Positions 54,191-63,567 of a DNA stretch of 64,000 nt are shown here, one piece after another. The stretch's first letter is position 1. The number at the start of each line of letters is the position of its first letter. This DNA is from Nostoc cf. commune SO-36 (GTDB lineage Bacteria > Cyanobacteriota > Cyanobacteriia > Cyanobacteriales > Nostocaceae). Location of the stretch: assembly GCF_023734775.1 (NCBI RefSeq), contig NZ_AP025732.1, forward strand, positions 4,160,501-4,224,500, written 5' to 3'. The notes beneath the pieces are model-generated. The model searched no databases. It saw only the letters and a list, made by a program, of their open reading frames with translations, and was not told the DNA's origin. A program made the translations under genes and the position numbers.

Positions 54191-54694
54191 GGAGAATTAG
54201 AGGCAATTTTTGATTCTGAATTCTTCCCCAAAATTTATAGAATTTCCTACCTCAGTAAAAATTAAATTATTGGGGTATAACAATTTTGGATTTTAAATTT
54301 TATATTCACTCCATGCCTAAAGTCATTGGCTTTGTCAATTAATTTGGAATTTTAAAATTATTCTCGTTTTTAAATTTTTTGCTCTTAAGCATTTATCAGC
54401 TTTGAGCCTTAAATCAAAAACTTGCTTATAGAACTATTCTACATTTAAATATATATTAATTTATGTTGATTACGTACTTTTTCTGAGGTTGATATATAAA
54501 GATTAAACCAAAATTAGACAAATACAAAAATTTGTATTTATAGCAGTCCTATTTGATTTGTGAAATATTGGTTAGAGCAAAGGGGTTAGGGCTAGTCTCT
54601 AGTCCCTTCCATGTGATGTCTTTGCTGACAAATCATTTAGGGCGTGTATGTCTAATTTGTTTACATTTTGAGAAAAAGTTAACGAGTAGTTGCC
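54191..54694. other. 504-bp spacer in the Pix-like operon
   Basis: AT-rich DNA with no gene seen. Its length suggests a second promoter before pixH, but no site was recognised. Confidence 0.4.
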
Positions 54695-55057
54695 ATGAAT
54701 ACTGTTTTAGTTGTTGAAGATGGCTTAACAGATATGGAGATAATCAGCCGTTACTTGCAACAGGCAGGTTATTCTGTGATTAGCGCCACAAGCAGTGAAG
54801 AGGCTCAAGACAAAATAGATCAAAATAAGCCAGACTTAATATTCCTTGACGTAATTTTACCAGGAAAAAGTGGCTTTGAAATTTGCCGTGAACTGAAAAG
54901 TAATCCCGACACTAGTAATATACCTGTGGTTTTTTGTTCTACAAAAAACAGTGATGTAGATAAAATTTGGGGTAATATGCTGGGCGCCGATGGTTATCTA
55001 TCAAAACCAGTTGATCGAGACGAACTAGTGGTGATTTTAAAACGATTACTTAATTAG
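54695..55057 (+). CDS. pixH: CheY-like response regulator (PixH-like)
   Basis: A 120-residue single receiver domain. The acidic pair is in VLVVEDGLTDME, the phosphorylated Asp in LIFLDVILPGKSGFE, the Thr/Ser site in VVFCSTKNSD, and the Lys in DGYLSKPVDRDE. It should accept phosphate from the CheA-type kinase at the end of the operon and act on the pilus motor. Position between the PatA-type gene and the CheW gene matches PixH. Confidence 0.88.
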   Translation: MNTVLVVEDGLTDMEIISRYLQQAGYSVISATSSEEAQDKIDQNKPDLIFLDVILPGKSGFEICRELKSNPDTSNIPVVFCSTKNSDVDKIWGNMLGADGYLSKPVDRDELVVILKRLLN

Positions 55058-55180
55058 TAAATATGTCATAAATCAACAATCGTTCAAGTCACTATTTTTA
55101 ATATAGAAACCCGGAAATAGCAAACAATAACTGCAAATAGTGGCCAAAGATAAAAAATCAAGGACAAAGGATGAATAACT

Positions 55181-55654
55181 TTGGAAACCAAGGAAAAGTT
55201 TTTAAGTTTTAATTTGGGAGCGACTGATACAGCCGTAATTTCTTTACAGAACATCACAGAAGTTTTGCAAGTATCATTACCAGAAATATGTGGCGTTCCT
55301 CAAATGCCCAGTAGCGTCTTAGGTATTTATAATTGGCGCGGTGAGATGCTGTGGCTAGTAGATTTAGACGCAATGTTAGGTTATCCCCCAATTTCGCAAG
55401 GGACAAATTTGCTTTCAAAAATGATGGCGATTGTTCTGGAAAACAAGGGTAAGTATTTGGGATTATTAGTGCGACAGCTTATAGATATTGAATGGCTCGA
55501 TACGAACCAAATGAAAGCTGCAACTCCTGAATTATTTTATCCAAAAATATCACCTTTTTTACAGGGATACTTTATTAATGATTCGGAGGATATGATTTTT
55601 AATTTGGATGCCATAACTATTATCCAAGCTCCCATCTGGGGGACTCATAATTGA
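55181..55654 (+). CDS. pixI: CheW-like adaptor (PixI-like)
   Basis: A 157-residue CheW-domain protein that should couple the MCP photoreceptor to the CheA kinase. The fold is shown by FLSFNLGATDTAVISLQNIT, VPQMPSSVLGIYNWRGEMLW, VDLDAMLGYP and YLGLLVRQLIDIEWLD. The start is TTG 55181, with AAAGGA upstream; no in-frame ATG gives the full domain. It lies between the CheY and MCP genes. Confidence 0.87.
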   Translation: METKEKFLSFNLGATDTAVISLQNITEVLQVSLPEICGVPQMPSSVLGIYNWRGEMLWLVDLDAMLGYPPISQGTNLLSKMMAIVLENKGKYLGLLVRQLIDIEWLDTNQMKAATPELFYPKISPFLQGYFINDSEDMIFNLDAITIIQAPIWGTHN

Positions 55655-55771
55655 ACGTTTAGTAATGGATGATTAGGTATCGGGTTTTGAAAATTCTTAG
55701 TATTTTATAAACAAATACCAGATCATTATTGCTTACCACTATTATCTATCAAAAATTTTGAGGTTAATCGA

Positions 55772-58700
55772 ATGACATTTTTGTACAACAATAGCCATGA
55801 AACTGATAATCTAATCTCTGAATTAGAAAACCAAAATGGTAACGCAAATATAGCGAATATTGCTAGTAGCGAAATATCTTTGTTAAATGCGATCTCTCAA
55901 GAATTTAAAACTTGGCGGCGACAGTTACAAGATATCGCAACTCACATGCGTCAAGCGCCAGACCTGGATACACTACTTAAAATCACCGTAGCGCAAATTA
56001 GAGAAAAGATTGGCTGCGATCGCGCTTTAATTTATCATTTTACTTCCAGAGAATCAGGTAATGTTTTATCAGAATCTAGAACACTAGGTTGGACTCCGAC
56101 TCTGGGCGAAAATATTCCGGGAATTATTTTTGGTTTATATACCAATCAAGACTATATAGAACCTGTAGTTATTGACGATATCAATCAGATTCAACTTAGC
56201 CCTTATCAAAAGCAACTGCTAGATAAATTTCAAATTAAAGCTAGTTTGAGTTTACCGATTGTAGTCGAAGGTAAAGTGTGGGGCTTACTAGCAGTCAATA
56301 ATTGCTTCTCAACGCGGCAGTGGCAAGAAGTAGAAATTAGTTTACTATCTCAAATTACAACAGAACTGACTTACAAGTTGCAGAGCTTTGAATTTCAAAA
56401 AGAACAGCAACAACGGATACTTGCAAAAAAATCGGTAGCGAAAGTCATCGACAAAATTTTACGAGTATCAAATGTCGATAAGCTTTTTCAAACAACCACT
56501 CAAGAAGTACGCCAATTACTAAAATGCGATCGCGTCGGTGTTTATCGTTTCAAATCTGACTGGAGTGGCGAGTTTGTCGCTGAGTCAGTGGGTAATGGCT
56601 GGATAAAAATGGTCAGCCCTGATTTTTACATGGTTTGGGAAGATACCCACTTACAAGAAACTCAAGGAGGACGTTATGCCAAGGGTGAAAGTTTTGTGGT
56701 CGATGACATTTATCAAACGGGCCATGCTCAATGTCATATTGACATTTTAGAGCAGTATGAAATGAAGGCTTACATCATTGCACCGATATTTTCTGGAGAA
56801 AAATTATGGGGTTTGCTGGCAGCTTACCAAAATTCTGGCCCTCGTGATTGGCAACCTTGGGAAGAAAGCTTTGTAACTCAAATTGGGTTGCAATTTGGTG
56901 TGGCTATTTCACAAGGAGAATATCTGGAACAAGTGCAGACGAAATCTGACCAACTAGCTCAAATAGTTGAACAAGAGAAAGTTTTCACTAAGATAGTTAA
57001 CCGCATCCGACAATCTTCAGATGTAGAAAGCGTCTTCAAAACAACCACTCAAGAAGTGCGTCAATCACTACAATGCGATCGCGTCGCCGTCTATCGCTTT
57101 AACCCTGATTGGGGTGGCGAATTTGTGGCTGAGTCTGTGGGTACTGGTTGGACAAAACTGGTAGGCCCTGATATTAAAACCGTTTTGGACGATACCTACT
57201 TACAAGAAACTAAAGGAGGTAGGTATGTCAAAGGCGAAAACTTTATCGTTAACGATATCTATCAAGTAGGGCTTGCTCCCTGTCACATTGAGATTTTAGA
57301 GCAGTTTGAAGCCAAAGCTTACATGATTGTTCCGATATTCTTCGGGGATAAATTGTGGGGGTTGCTGGCAGCTTATCAAAATTCCAGCACCCGTGAGTGG
57401 CAAACCTGGGAAGTGAACTTTCTAGTTCAGACTAGCTTGCAATTTAGTCTAGCTAAATCACAGATAGATTATTTGGAATTAGTCCGGGTGAAATCTGATA
57501 AACTAACTCAGATAGCGGAACAAGAGAAAGCCGTCACCAAGATCAGTAACCGCATCCGCCAATCTTTAGATGTAGAAGAAATCTTCAAAACAACCACTCA
57601 AGAAGTCAGACAATTACTACGATGCGATCGCGTCGCCGTGTATCACTTTAATCCTAACTGGACTGGCGAATTTGTCGCCGAGTCAGCAGGTCATCTTTGG
57701 GTAAAACTGGTAGGCCCTGATATCAAAACTGTCTGGGAAGATACCCACTTACAAGAAACTCAGGGAGGTCGATATGCCCAAGGAGAAAACTTTGTCGTCA
57801 ATGACATCTATCAGATAGGTCATTCTCCTTGCCACATTGAAATTTTAGAGCAATTTGAAGTCAAAGCTTATGTAATCGTTCCTGTATTTGCTGGGGAACA
57901 ATTATGGGGATTGCTAGCAGCTTATCAGAATTCGGGAACTCGTGATTGGGAAGATTCGGAAGTCACTTTGTTAGCACGCATTGGCAGCCAGTTAGGACTG
58001 GCATTACAACACACCGAATATTTGCAACAAGTAGAAGCGCAGTCAGCAAAATTAGCAGAAGCAGCAGCAAGAGAAAAAGCAGCTAAGGAGTTACTACAAC
58101 AACGATCTATTCAACTCTTAAAAGCCCTTAGACCCGCCCTCAACGGCGATTTAACAGTACGCGCACCGATTACAGAAGACGAGCTTGGTACGATCGCCGA
58201 TGCTTATAATAATACCCTGCAAGCGCTGCGGCAAATCGTTGTTCAGGTACAGGGGGCTGCTCAACAAGTTGCTCAAACTTCTAGTAATAGCGAGGCTTCA
58301 CTAACCGGACTAAATAATTTAGCGCAACAACAATCTGAGGAAATTACCACAGCTTTAGGTGATATTCAACAAATGGTTGACTCTACTCAAGCTGTGGTGG
58401 CGAATGCTGAATTAGTTCAACTAGCAGTGCAAAAAGCCAATCAAACTGTAGAGTCTGGCGATACTGCGATGAACCTAACAGTAAAAGCAATCCAAGGCAT
58501 TCGTGAAACCGTTGCTCAAACCAGCAAAAAGATTAAACGCCTCAGCGAATCCTCACAAAAAATCTCCAAAGTGGTGAATTTGATTGGTAATTTTGCCACA
58601 CAGACAAACGTACTGGCTCTAAATGCAGCCATTGAAGCCACTCGTGCCGGTGAATATGGTAAAGGCTTTGCGGTTGTAGCTGATGAAGTCCGTTCTTTAT

Positions 58701-59080
58701 CTCGTCAGTCAGCAGCAGCAACCATCGAAATTGAAAAATTAGTCCAAGAGATTCAAGCAGAAACCGGAGAAGTTGCAGTAGCGATGGAAACTGGCATTCA
58801 GCAGGTAGTAGAAGGTACAAATCTTGTCAGTGACACTCGCCAAAACTTAAATGCGATCGTTTCTGCAACTGCCGAAATTAGTCAGCTAATCGAGCGAATT
58901 ACCGCAGCAACTCAAAATCAAATGGCACAATCTGTAACAGTAACTAAATCAATGCAAGATGTAGCAGAAATTGCCAATAAAACTTTTGCTGAATCTCAAG
59001 AAATTGCTAGTGTGTTCCAAGATTTATCAGGAATGGCACAAGAGCTATTAACAACTGCTAGTAAGTTTAAAGTCAAATGA
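55772..59080 (+). CDS. pixJ: Cyanobacteriochrome methyl-accepting chemotaxis protein (AnPixJ-like)
   Basis: A 1102-residue soluble photoreceptor with four GAF domains, a HAMP-like linker (about 770-830) and an MCP signalling domain (about 850-1095, LALNAAIEATRAGEYGKGFA). GAF2, GAF3 and GAF4 each carry the bilin-attachment Cys-His (QCHIDILEQ at Cys321, PCHIEILEQ at Cys504 and Cys687); GAF1 lacks it. In GAF2, Trp289, Asp291, Arg301, Cys321 and His322 fall at the same numbers as known chromophore-contact residues of Anabaena AnPixJ GAF2, a red/green cyanobacteriochrome. GAF4 keeps the Trp (WEDTHLQETQGGRY); GAF3 has Leu at the matching place (LDDTYLQETKGGRY). It should bind phycocyanobilin and steer light-directed movement through the kinase PixL. 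No membrane segment was seen. Confidence 0.92.
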   Translation: MTFLYNNSHETDNLISELENQNGNANIANIASSEISLLNAISQEFKTWRRQLQDIATHMRQAPDLDTLLKITVAQIREKIGCDRALIYHFTSRESGNVLSESRTLGWTPTLGENIPGIIFGLYTNQDYIEPVVIDDINQIQLSPYQKQLLDKFQIKASLSLPIVVEGKVWGLLAVNNCFSTRQWQEVEISLLSQITTELTYKLQSFEFQKEQQQRILAKKSVAKVIDKILRVSNVDKLFQTTTQEVRQLLKCDRVGVYRFKSDWSGEFVAESVGNGWIKMVSPDFYMVWEDTHLQETQGGRYAKGESFVVDDIYQTGHAQCHIDILEQYEMKAYIIAPIFSGEKLWGLLAAYQNSGPRDWQPWEESFVTQIGLQFGVAISQGEYLEQVQTKSDQLAQIVEQEKVFTKIVNRIRQSSDVESVFKTTTQEVRQSLQCDRVAVYRFNPDWGGEFVAESVGTGWTKLVGPDIKTVLDDTYLQETKGGRYVKGENFIVNDIYQVGLAPCHIEILEQFEAKAYMIVPIFFGDKLWGLLAAYQNSSTREWQTWEVNFLVQTSLQFSLAKSQIDYLELVRVKSDKLTQIAEQEKAVTKISNRIRQSLDVEEIFKTTTQEVRQLLRCDRVAVYHFNPNWTGEFVAESAGHLWVKLVGPDIKTVWEDTHLQETQGGRYAQGENFVVNDIYQIGHSPCHIEILEQFEVKAYVIVPVFAGEQLWGLLAAYQNSGTRDWEDSEVTLLARIGSQLGLALQHTEYLQQVEAQSAKLAEAAAREKAAKELLQQRSIQLLKALRPALNGDLTVRAPITEDELGTIADAYNNTLQALRQIVVQVQGAAQQVAQTSSNSEASLTGLNNLAQQQSEEITTALGDIQQMVDSTQAVVANAELVQLAVQKANQTVESGDTAMNLTVKAIQGIRETVAQTSKKIKRLSESSQKISKVVNLIGNFATQTNVLALNAAIEATRAGEYGKGFAVVADEVRSLSRQSAAATIEIEKLVQEIQAETGEVAVAMETGIQQVVEGTNLVSDTRQNLNAIVSATAEISQLIERITAATQNQMAQSVTVTKSMQDVAEIANKTFAESQEIASVFQDLSGMAQELLTTASKFKVK

Positions 59081-59110
59081 ATTTTAGATTTTAGATTTTA
59101 GATTTTGGAT
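59081..59110. repeat. Left AT-rich inverted repeat flanking the four-helix-bundle gene
   Basis: Three atttta-g units (ttttagattttagatttt) and gattttggatt are complementary, with few mismatches, to the repeat at 59457-59495. Confidence 0.65.
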
Positions 59111-59111
59111 T

Positions 59112-59492
59112 ATGAATGAGGAGGATTTTAAGCGGAGAACAAAGCAGCTAGCATTGCGAGTAATCCGCTTAGTAGAAGCTCTCCCACAGAGCAGAACGGC
59201 AGATGTAATTGGCAAGCAGCTAATCCGTTCAGCAACATCTGTGGGAGCTAACTATCGGTCAGCTTGTCGTGGAAAGTCAACCGCCGATGTCATTGCTAAA
59301 CTCAGTTTGGTAGAGGAAGAAGCCGATGAAAGTCTTTATTGGATGGAACTTGTTGTTGAGGTTGGTTTATTACCACTGGAAAAAGTGAAAAGCTTGATGT
59401 TAGAAAATACCGAAATTCTGGCAATGACAGTTGCATCAATTAAAACTTTACGCAACAAATCAAAAATCCAAAATTTAAAATCAAAAATCTAA
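59112..59492 (+). CDS. Four-helix-bundle protein (S23 / 23S intervening-sequence family)
   Basis: A 126-residue helical protein of the S23/IVP family, first known from inserts in 23S rRNA genes and related to accessory proteins of diversity-generating retroelements. Family motifs: LALRVIRLVEALP, LIRSATSVGANYRSACRGKS and VEEEADESLYWMELVVEVGL. Its role is unknown. It sits inside the chemotaxis operon between pixJ and pixL, a place where it is not functionally expected. It is bracketed by AT-rich inverted repeats; the last residues, SKIQNLKSKI, are encoded by the right repeat. No reverse transcriptase or rRNA is nearby. Confidence 0.85.
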   Translation: MNEEDFKRRTKQLALRVIRLVEALPQSRTADVIGKQLIRSATSVGANYRSACRGKSTADVIAKLSLVEEEADESLYWMELVVEVGLLPLEKVKSLMLENTEILAMTVASIKTLRNKSKIQNLKSKI

Positions 59493-59495
59493 AAT
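59457..59495. repeat. Right AT-rich inverted repeat flanking the four-helix-bundle gene
   Basis: aatccaaaatttaaaatcaa followed by aaatctaaaat is the inverted counterpart of 59081-59110. It overlaps the end of the S23 gene and directly precedes the pixL start codon. Confidence 0.65.
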
Positions 59496-62400
59496 ATGAT
59501 TACAGATAACGAAATCCGCGAACAAGGGTACATCTACTTTCTGGCTGAAGCTCCAGAATTAGTCCAAATTATTGAGCAAGAACTATTTAGCTTGTCGGAA
59601 GATTATAGCATTGCTAAAGTTCACAACTTAATGCGGGCTACTCATACACTTAAAGGTGGCGCTGCTAATGTTGGGCTAGAAGTAATTAAGATGATAGCCC
59701 ATTTTCTAGAGGATGTATTTAAGGCTCTCTATAATCCGAAAGTAGTAGTTGATGCTGAATTACAAACACTTTTATTACAAGCTTATGAGTGTCTGAGTAT
59801 AGCATTAAATACCGAGCTAATAGGCAGTACTGTTAACGATCAAGAATTAATGCATCGGGCAACTTCAGTATTCGCACAGTTACAAGAAAAACTGGGTGAT
59901 GCATTTGGTGCTGAATCTCATATTCCCACCTCTGAAGAATTGGGATTTGATATTGTGCAGTCCGTTTTTGAAACGGGAGTAGAGCAACGTTTAAATAGTA
60001 TTGCAGATGCTGTCAAAAATCCACCAAATGATACCGAATTAATTGAGTTTTTACACTCTCAAGGTGAGGTATTTTTTGGTTTGGCAGAATCTTTAAATTT
60101 ACCTGGATTGGGAGATATTGCTAAAACCATTATATCGGCATTGCAGGCAAATCCTACCCAAGTACGGCGAATTGCAGAAATTGCCCTTGCAGATTTACAA
60201 CAAGCGCAACAATTGGTATTAAAAGGCGATCGCACATCTGGTGGAGAACCTTCTCCAGAGTTACGAAAACTGACAATAGTGGCAAATCATGAGTTATCTG
60301 AAGAATTACAAAATAATTCATCTGTTGCTACATTTAGCATCAATGAAGAACAGTTTTACCAGTTCCTCACTACATCTGATAACAATAAAAATGAATCAGT
60401 TAAGCCTACAACTGCCAAGTTTTATTTAAAAGTTATTCGCTACATTTTTGGCTGGTTTAATCACCAAATGCAAATACCAGAGCCAGAATTAAATTTAAAT
60501 TTACTGGTTCCCACCTTAGAAAGAAAAAGTCTGCTTAATTATATCGAAACCTGGCTAAAAAGTTTTCTTGATTTTGTCCAAGATGAAGAAGATAGCCAAA
60601 GTCTTTGTATTTATCGACGTGGGATTATCTTAATTATCCTATTTGCAGTTGCAAAGTTCCAATATTCTCTTAACCCATCTGACAGTTATTTAGCAGGAAT
60701 TAAAGTATTACAAAACCAAATTCATAAATTAGCCAAAGAATATAAAAATTATCCTCCTGTAACTAGCCAAGAGAAAAATTGGATTGATAATCCCAAGTTA
60801 CAAACACTGTTAGTTATTAAAGAGATATCTCAATCTGCATTTTCTCAAGCAAATGATAACTTACTAGAATCGATATGGGGAGAAGAAGCTAACCAAATTG
60901 CTGTTGAAGTCGTGACGACACAAACTGATGATTCATCAGGAAAGCTTGGTTCATTAACTGTTAGTCAACAGGTAGCTGTAGATATTCCTGAAACAGCTAT
61001 TGAAGTCTTGCCTGATATAGCTATACAAATCAATAAAGAAATAGAAGATCAATCACAGTATGTTCAAACTAAAAATTTCCGCCAACCTTCATTTATTCGG
61101 GTAGATACAGAAAGACTGCAACACCTCAATTATCTAGCTGGAGAATTGCTGATTTACCAAAAACGGCGTAGTTTGCAAGATGCACAAGTCAAAGAAATAA
61201 TTGAGCAATTAGTACAGCAACTCACTAGACATCAAACAACTTTAAATGAGTTACGTGATTTACCATTACAAATACAAAACATTAACTCACAAGAAACGCA
61301 AAGTTTTGCAGTGAATTTTGACTTGTTGGAAATGGATGTATATACAGAGTTTCAGATGACATTGCATGAAGCCATAGAAGAGACACTGCAACTACAAGAA
61401 ACCACAGAGTCTCTTGACTTGCTTCTGACACAAGCTACTCAAATCAGCGATAAACAAGAGAATTTAACTCTTAATATTATAGATAGCTTAGTCGAAGCAC
61501 GTATGTCGCCTTTGGGCAATATTCTGAATCGCTTTCCCCACATGGTAAATAAGTTGGGGAATGTTCATGCCAAACTTGTAGAATTGAAACTTACTGGTAG
61601 TGAAGTACTGGTAGATAAAGCGATCGCAGAAAAGCTCTATGATCCTTTGTTACACTTAGTGCGTAATGCTTTTGACCACGGTATTGAAGCTCCGCAAGTT
61701 CGCCGAGAGCTTGGTAAACCAGAACAAGGTTTAATCGAAATCTGTGCCTATCATCAAGGTAGCCAAACTGTTATCGAAGTTCGGGATGATGGCCAAGGAT
61801 TGAATTTAGACAGAATTCGCAGAAAAGCTGCTGAACTTTATCCTACACAAACTGAAGAAAAAGCTAGAAATTATGCTTCTAATCTAGCTGAATCTGAACT
61901 TTTAGATTTGATATTTTTGCCTGGATTTTCTACTGCTGGTAAAGTCAGTGAAATTTCTGGGCGCGGTATGGGTTTAGATATTGTGCGTACTCAGATGCAC
62001 GCACTTAACGGCTCAATTTCCGTTCAATCTTTACCGAATAAAGGAACAATATTCATACTCAAAATTCCTTTTTCTATGACTACAGAAAAGTTAATGCTAG
62101 TTCAATCCAAAGGTGTTGTTTATGGTCTTCTTTTGGACAGTATCGAAAAAATATTAATTCCCTCTGAACAACAAATAAAAGAAATTGAAGGCAAAAAAGT
62201 CTTGCATTGGAACATAGAAAATGATGAGACTATGGTTAGCCTGCGTCAACTTTCAAAGTTAATTGATTATAATGATTCATTTTTCAATAGTTCTACTCCA
62301 TACAACACATCAAATACTCATGACTCAAGCTTAGCCACAAATCCGGTGCTTTTGCTACGACGAAATCAAGGAAAAGTTGCTTTAGAAGTTGACCAAATAA

Positions 62401-63080
62401 TTGGTGAACAAGAACTAGTAATTAGACCTTTAGGAAATGCGATCGCACCACCAAAATACATTTATGGTTGTAGCAGTTTAGCTAATGGTAATCTTATCTT
62501 AATAATTGATGCTTCCTTGCTAGTAAAATCTAACGATATTCAACAAACAACAGTTGATATTAGAGCGCTACCAGTAGCTTCAGTTTCTTCCTCAGATAAA
62601 AAAGCTTTGCCGATATCAGGGCATAATTTTTCATCTACACCATTACTTACTGCATCGATTTCCACAACAACTACAGAAACCCCACCCAGTTATTCTCAAG
62701 AGCCAGATAATAAAATACCAAAAGTTGTTTTAGTAGTAGATGATGCAATTAGTCTCCGGCAAACTCTCTCTTTAACTCTGCAAAAATCTGGCTATCAAGT
62801 AATACAAGCTCAAAATGGTGTAGAAGCTTTAGAAAAGTTGCAGTTACATCCTGAAATTCAAGTTGTAGTCTCCGATTTAGAGATGCCACGAATGAATGGT
62901 TTTGAGTTGTTGAGCAATTTCCGTCAACACCCCAATTTAGGAAATGTACCTGTAGTGATTCTCACTTCTCGCAGTGCTGACAAACATCGCCAGCTTGCTA
63001 AAGAGTTGGGTGCAAAAGCTTACTTGACCAAGCCTTTTTTAGAACATGAATTTATTTCTACAATTAAAGAGTTAATTTAG
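59496..63080 (+). CDS. pixL: CheA-type hybrid histidine kinase with receiver domain (PixL-like)
   Basis: A 1194-residue kinase. The N-terminal phosphotransfer domain carries His50 (MRATHTLKGGAANVGL). The central part (about 200-530) is less conserved. The dimerisation and catalytic domains follow (SLVEARMSPLGNILNRFPHM; N box LVRNAFDHGIEAP near 724; VRDDGQGL near 764; GRGMGLDIV near 822). A CheW-like domain is at about 865-1020. A C-terminal receiver has VVDDAISLRQTL, the phospho-Asp in VVSDLEMPRMNGFE (about 1128) and AYLTKPF. It should autophosphorylate under control of the PixJ-like receptor and pass phosphate to the PixG- and PixH-like regulators. The S23 cassette separates it from pixJ. 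Confidence 0.9.
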   Translation: MITDNEIREQGYIYFLAEAPELVQIIEQELFSLSEDYSIAKVHNLMRATHTLKGGAANVGLEVIKMIAHFLEDVFKALYNPKVVVDAELQTLLLQAYECLSIALNTELIGSTVNDQELMHRATSVFAQLQEKLGDAFGAESHIPTSEELGFDIVQSVFETGVEQRLNSIADAVKNPPNDTELIEFLHSQGEVFFGLAESLNLPGLGDIAKTIISALQANPTQVRRIAEIALADLQQAQQLVLKGDRTSGGEPSPELRKLTIVANHELSEELQNNSSVATFSINEEQFYQFLTTSDNNKNESVKPTTAKFYLKVIRYIFGWFNHQMQIPEPELNLNLLVPTLERKSLLNYIETWLKSFLDFVQDEEDSQSLCIYRRGIILIILFAVAKFQYSLNPSDSYLAGIKVLQNQIHKLAKEYKNYPPVTSQEKNWIDNPKLQTLLVIKEISQSAFSQANDNLLESIWGEEANQIAVEVVTTQTDDSSGKLGSLTVSQQVAVDIPETAIEVLPDIAIQINKEIEDQSQYVQTKNFRQPSFIRVDTERLQHLNYLAGELLIYQKRRSLQDAQVKEIIEQLVQQLTRHQTTLNELRDLPLQIQNINSQETQSFAVNFDLLEMDVYTEFQMTLHEAIEETLQLQETTESLDLLLTQATQISDKQENLTLNIIDSLVEARMSPLGNILNRFPHMVNKLGNVHAKLVELKLTGSEVLVDKAIAEKLYDPLLHLVRNAFDHGIEAPQVRRELGKPEQGLIEICAYHQGSQTVIEVRDDGQGLNLDRIRRKAAELYPTQTEEKARNYASNLAESELLDLIFLPGFSTAGKVSEISGRGMGLDIVRTQMHALNGSISVQSLPNKGTIFILKIPFSMTTEKLMLVQSKGVVYGLLLDSIEKILIPSEQQIKEIEGKKVLHWNIENDETMVSLRQLSKLIDYNDSFFNSSTPYNTSNTHDSSLATNPVLLLRRNQGKVALEVDQIIGEQELVIRPLGNAIAPPKYIYGCSSLANGNLILIIDASLLVKSNDIQQTTVDIRALPVASVSSSDKKALPISGHNFSSTPLLTASISTTTTETPPSYSQEPDNKIPKVVLVVDDAISLRQTLSLTLQKSGYQVIQAQNGVEALEKLQLHPEIQVVVSDLEMPRMNGFELLSNFRQHPNLGNVPVVILTSRSADKHRQLAKELGAKAYLTKPFLEHEFISTIKELI

Positions 63081-63098
63081 CAGTCAACTTAACGCGAA

Positions 63099-63221
63099 AT
63101 GGGCGGTTAGAAACCGCATCTACACAAACAAAACCCACCTCCGTGGGCTTCAAAACTTTGATTTGACCTTAGTCCGCGGAGGCGGACTTTGCCTGTGTAG
63201 CCGCGAATTCCATTCGCCAAG
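63099..63221. mobile_element. About 120-bp MITE-like palindromic repeat
   Basis: The ends ggcggttagaaaccgc and gcgaattccattcgcc are two terminal hairpins. Inside are further stems (cccacctccgtggg; agtccgcggaggcggact). The compact multi-hairpin structure with no coding frame is typical of Nostoc small dispersed elements, here between convergent genes, where it may also end transcription. Confidence 0.6.
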
Positions 63222-63223
63222 GC

Positions 63224-63565
63224 TCAGACATTGACTAGATTTTCTATAGTATCGGCATCATTCGGCAACGCACCTGTTAAAACTTCGCTGCCTACTGCGG
63301 TAACTAAAACATCATCTTCAATACGGATTCCGCGTACATCAGCAAATTCAGATAAACGCTGCCAATTTACGACATTCTGATATTTAGAACGGATATTAGT
63401 ATCATTTAAAATTGCTGGTACTTGATAAAAACCAGGCTCAATTGTAACTAACATTCCTGGACGTAGGGGACGATTTAAACGCAGGTAGCCTAAGCCAAAG
63501 CGATTGCTCCTTTGGCGTCCCTCTTCATACCCTGCTAAATCGCCCAAATCTTCCATATCATGCAC
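63224..63565 (-). CDS. pepP: Xaa-Pro aminopeptidase (M24), C-terminal part
   Basis: This is the end of an M24 metallopeptidase that removes N-terminal residues next to proline. Metal ligands include the Glu in MLVTIEPGFYQVP and the Glu in GIRIEDDVLVTA; LGLDVHDMEDLGDLAGY supplies the His-loop region. A missing G near 63575 (ctactgg, three G expected) shifts the frame from the upstream piece; corrected, it reads HGIGHLLGLDVHDME. The stop is natural, after NLVNV. Confidence 0.87.
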   Translation of the reverse strand: MHDMEDLGDLAGYEEGRQRSNRFGLGYLRLNRPLRPGMLVTIEPGFYQVPAILNDTNIRSKYQNVVNWQRLSEFADVRGIRIEDDVLVTAVGSEVLTGALPNDADTIENLVNV

Positions 63566-63567
63566 AT

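Noticed and set aside
59112..59492. A diversity-generating retroelement around the S23-type gene
   Set aside because: No reverse transcriptase or template/variable repeat pair was seen nearby.
52991..63080. Assignment of the operon to the hormogonium hmp locus
   Set aside because: Gene order is similar, but three cyanobacteriochrome GAF domains with residue numbers matching AnPixJ favour a phototaxis (pix/ptx) locus.
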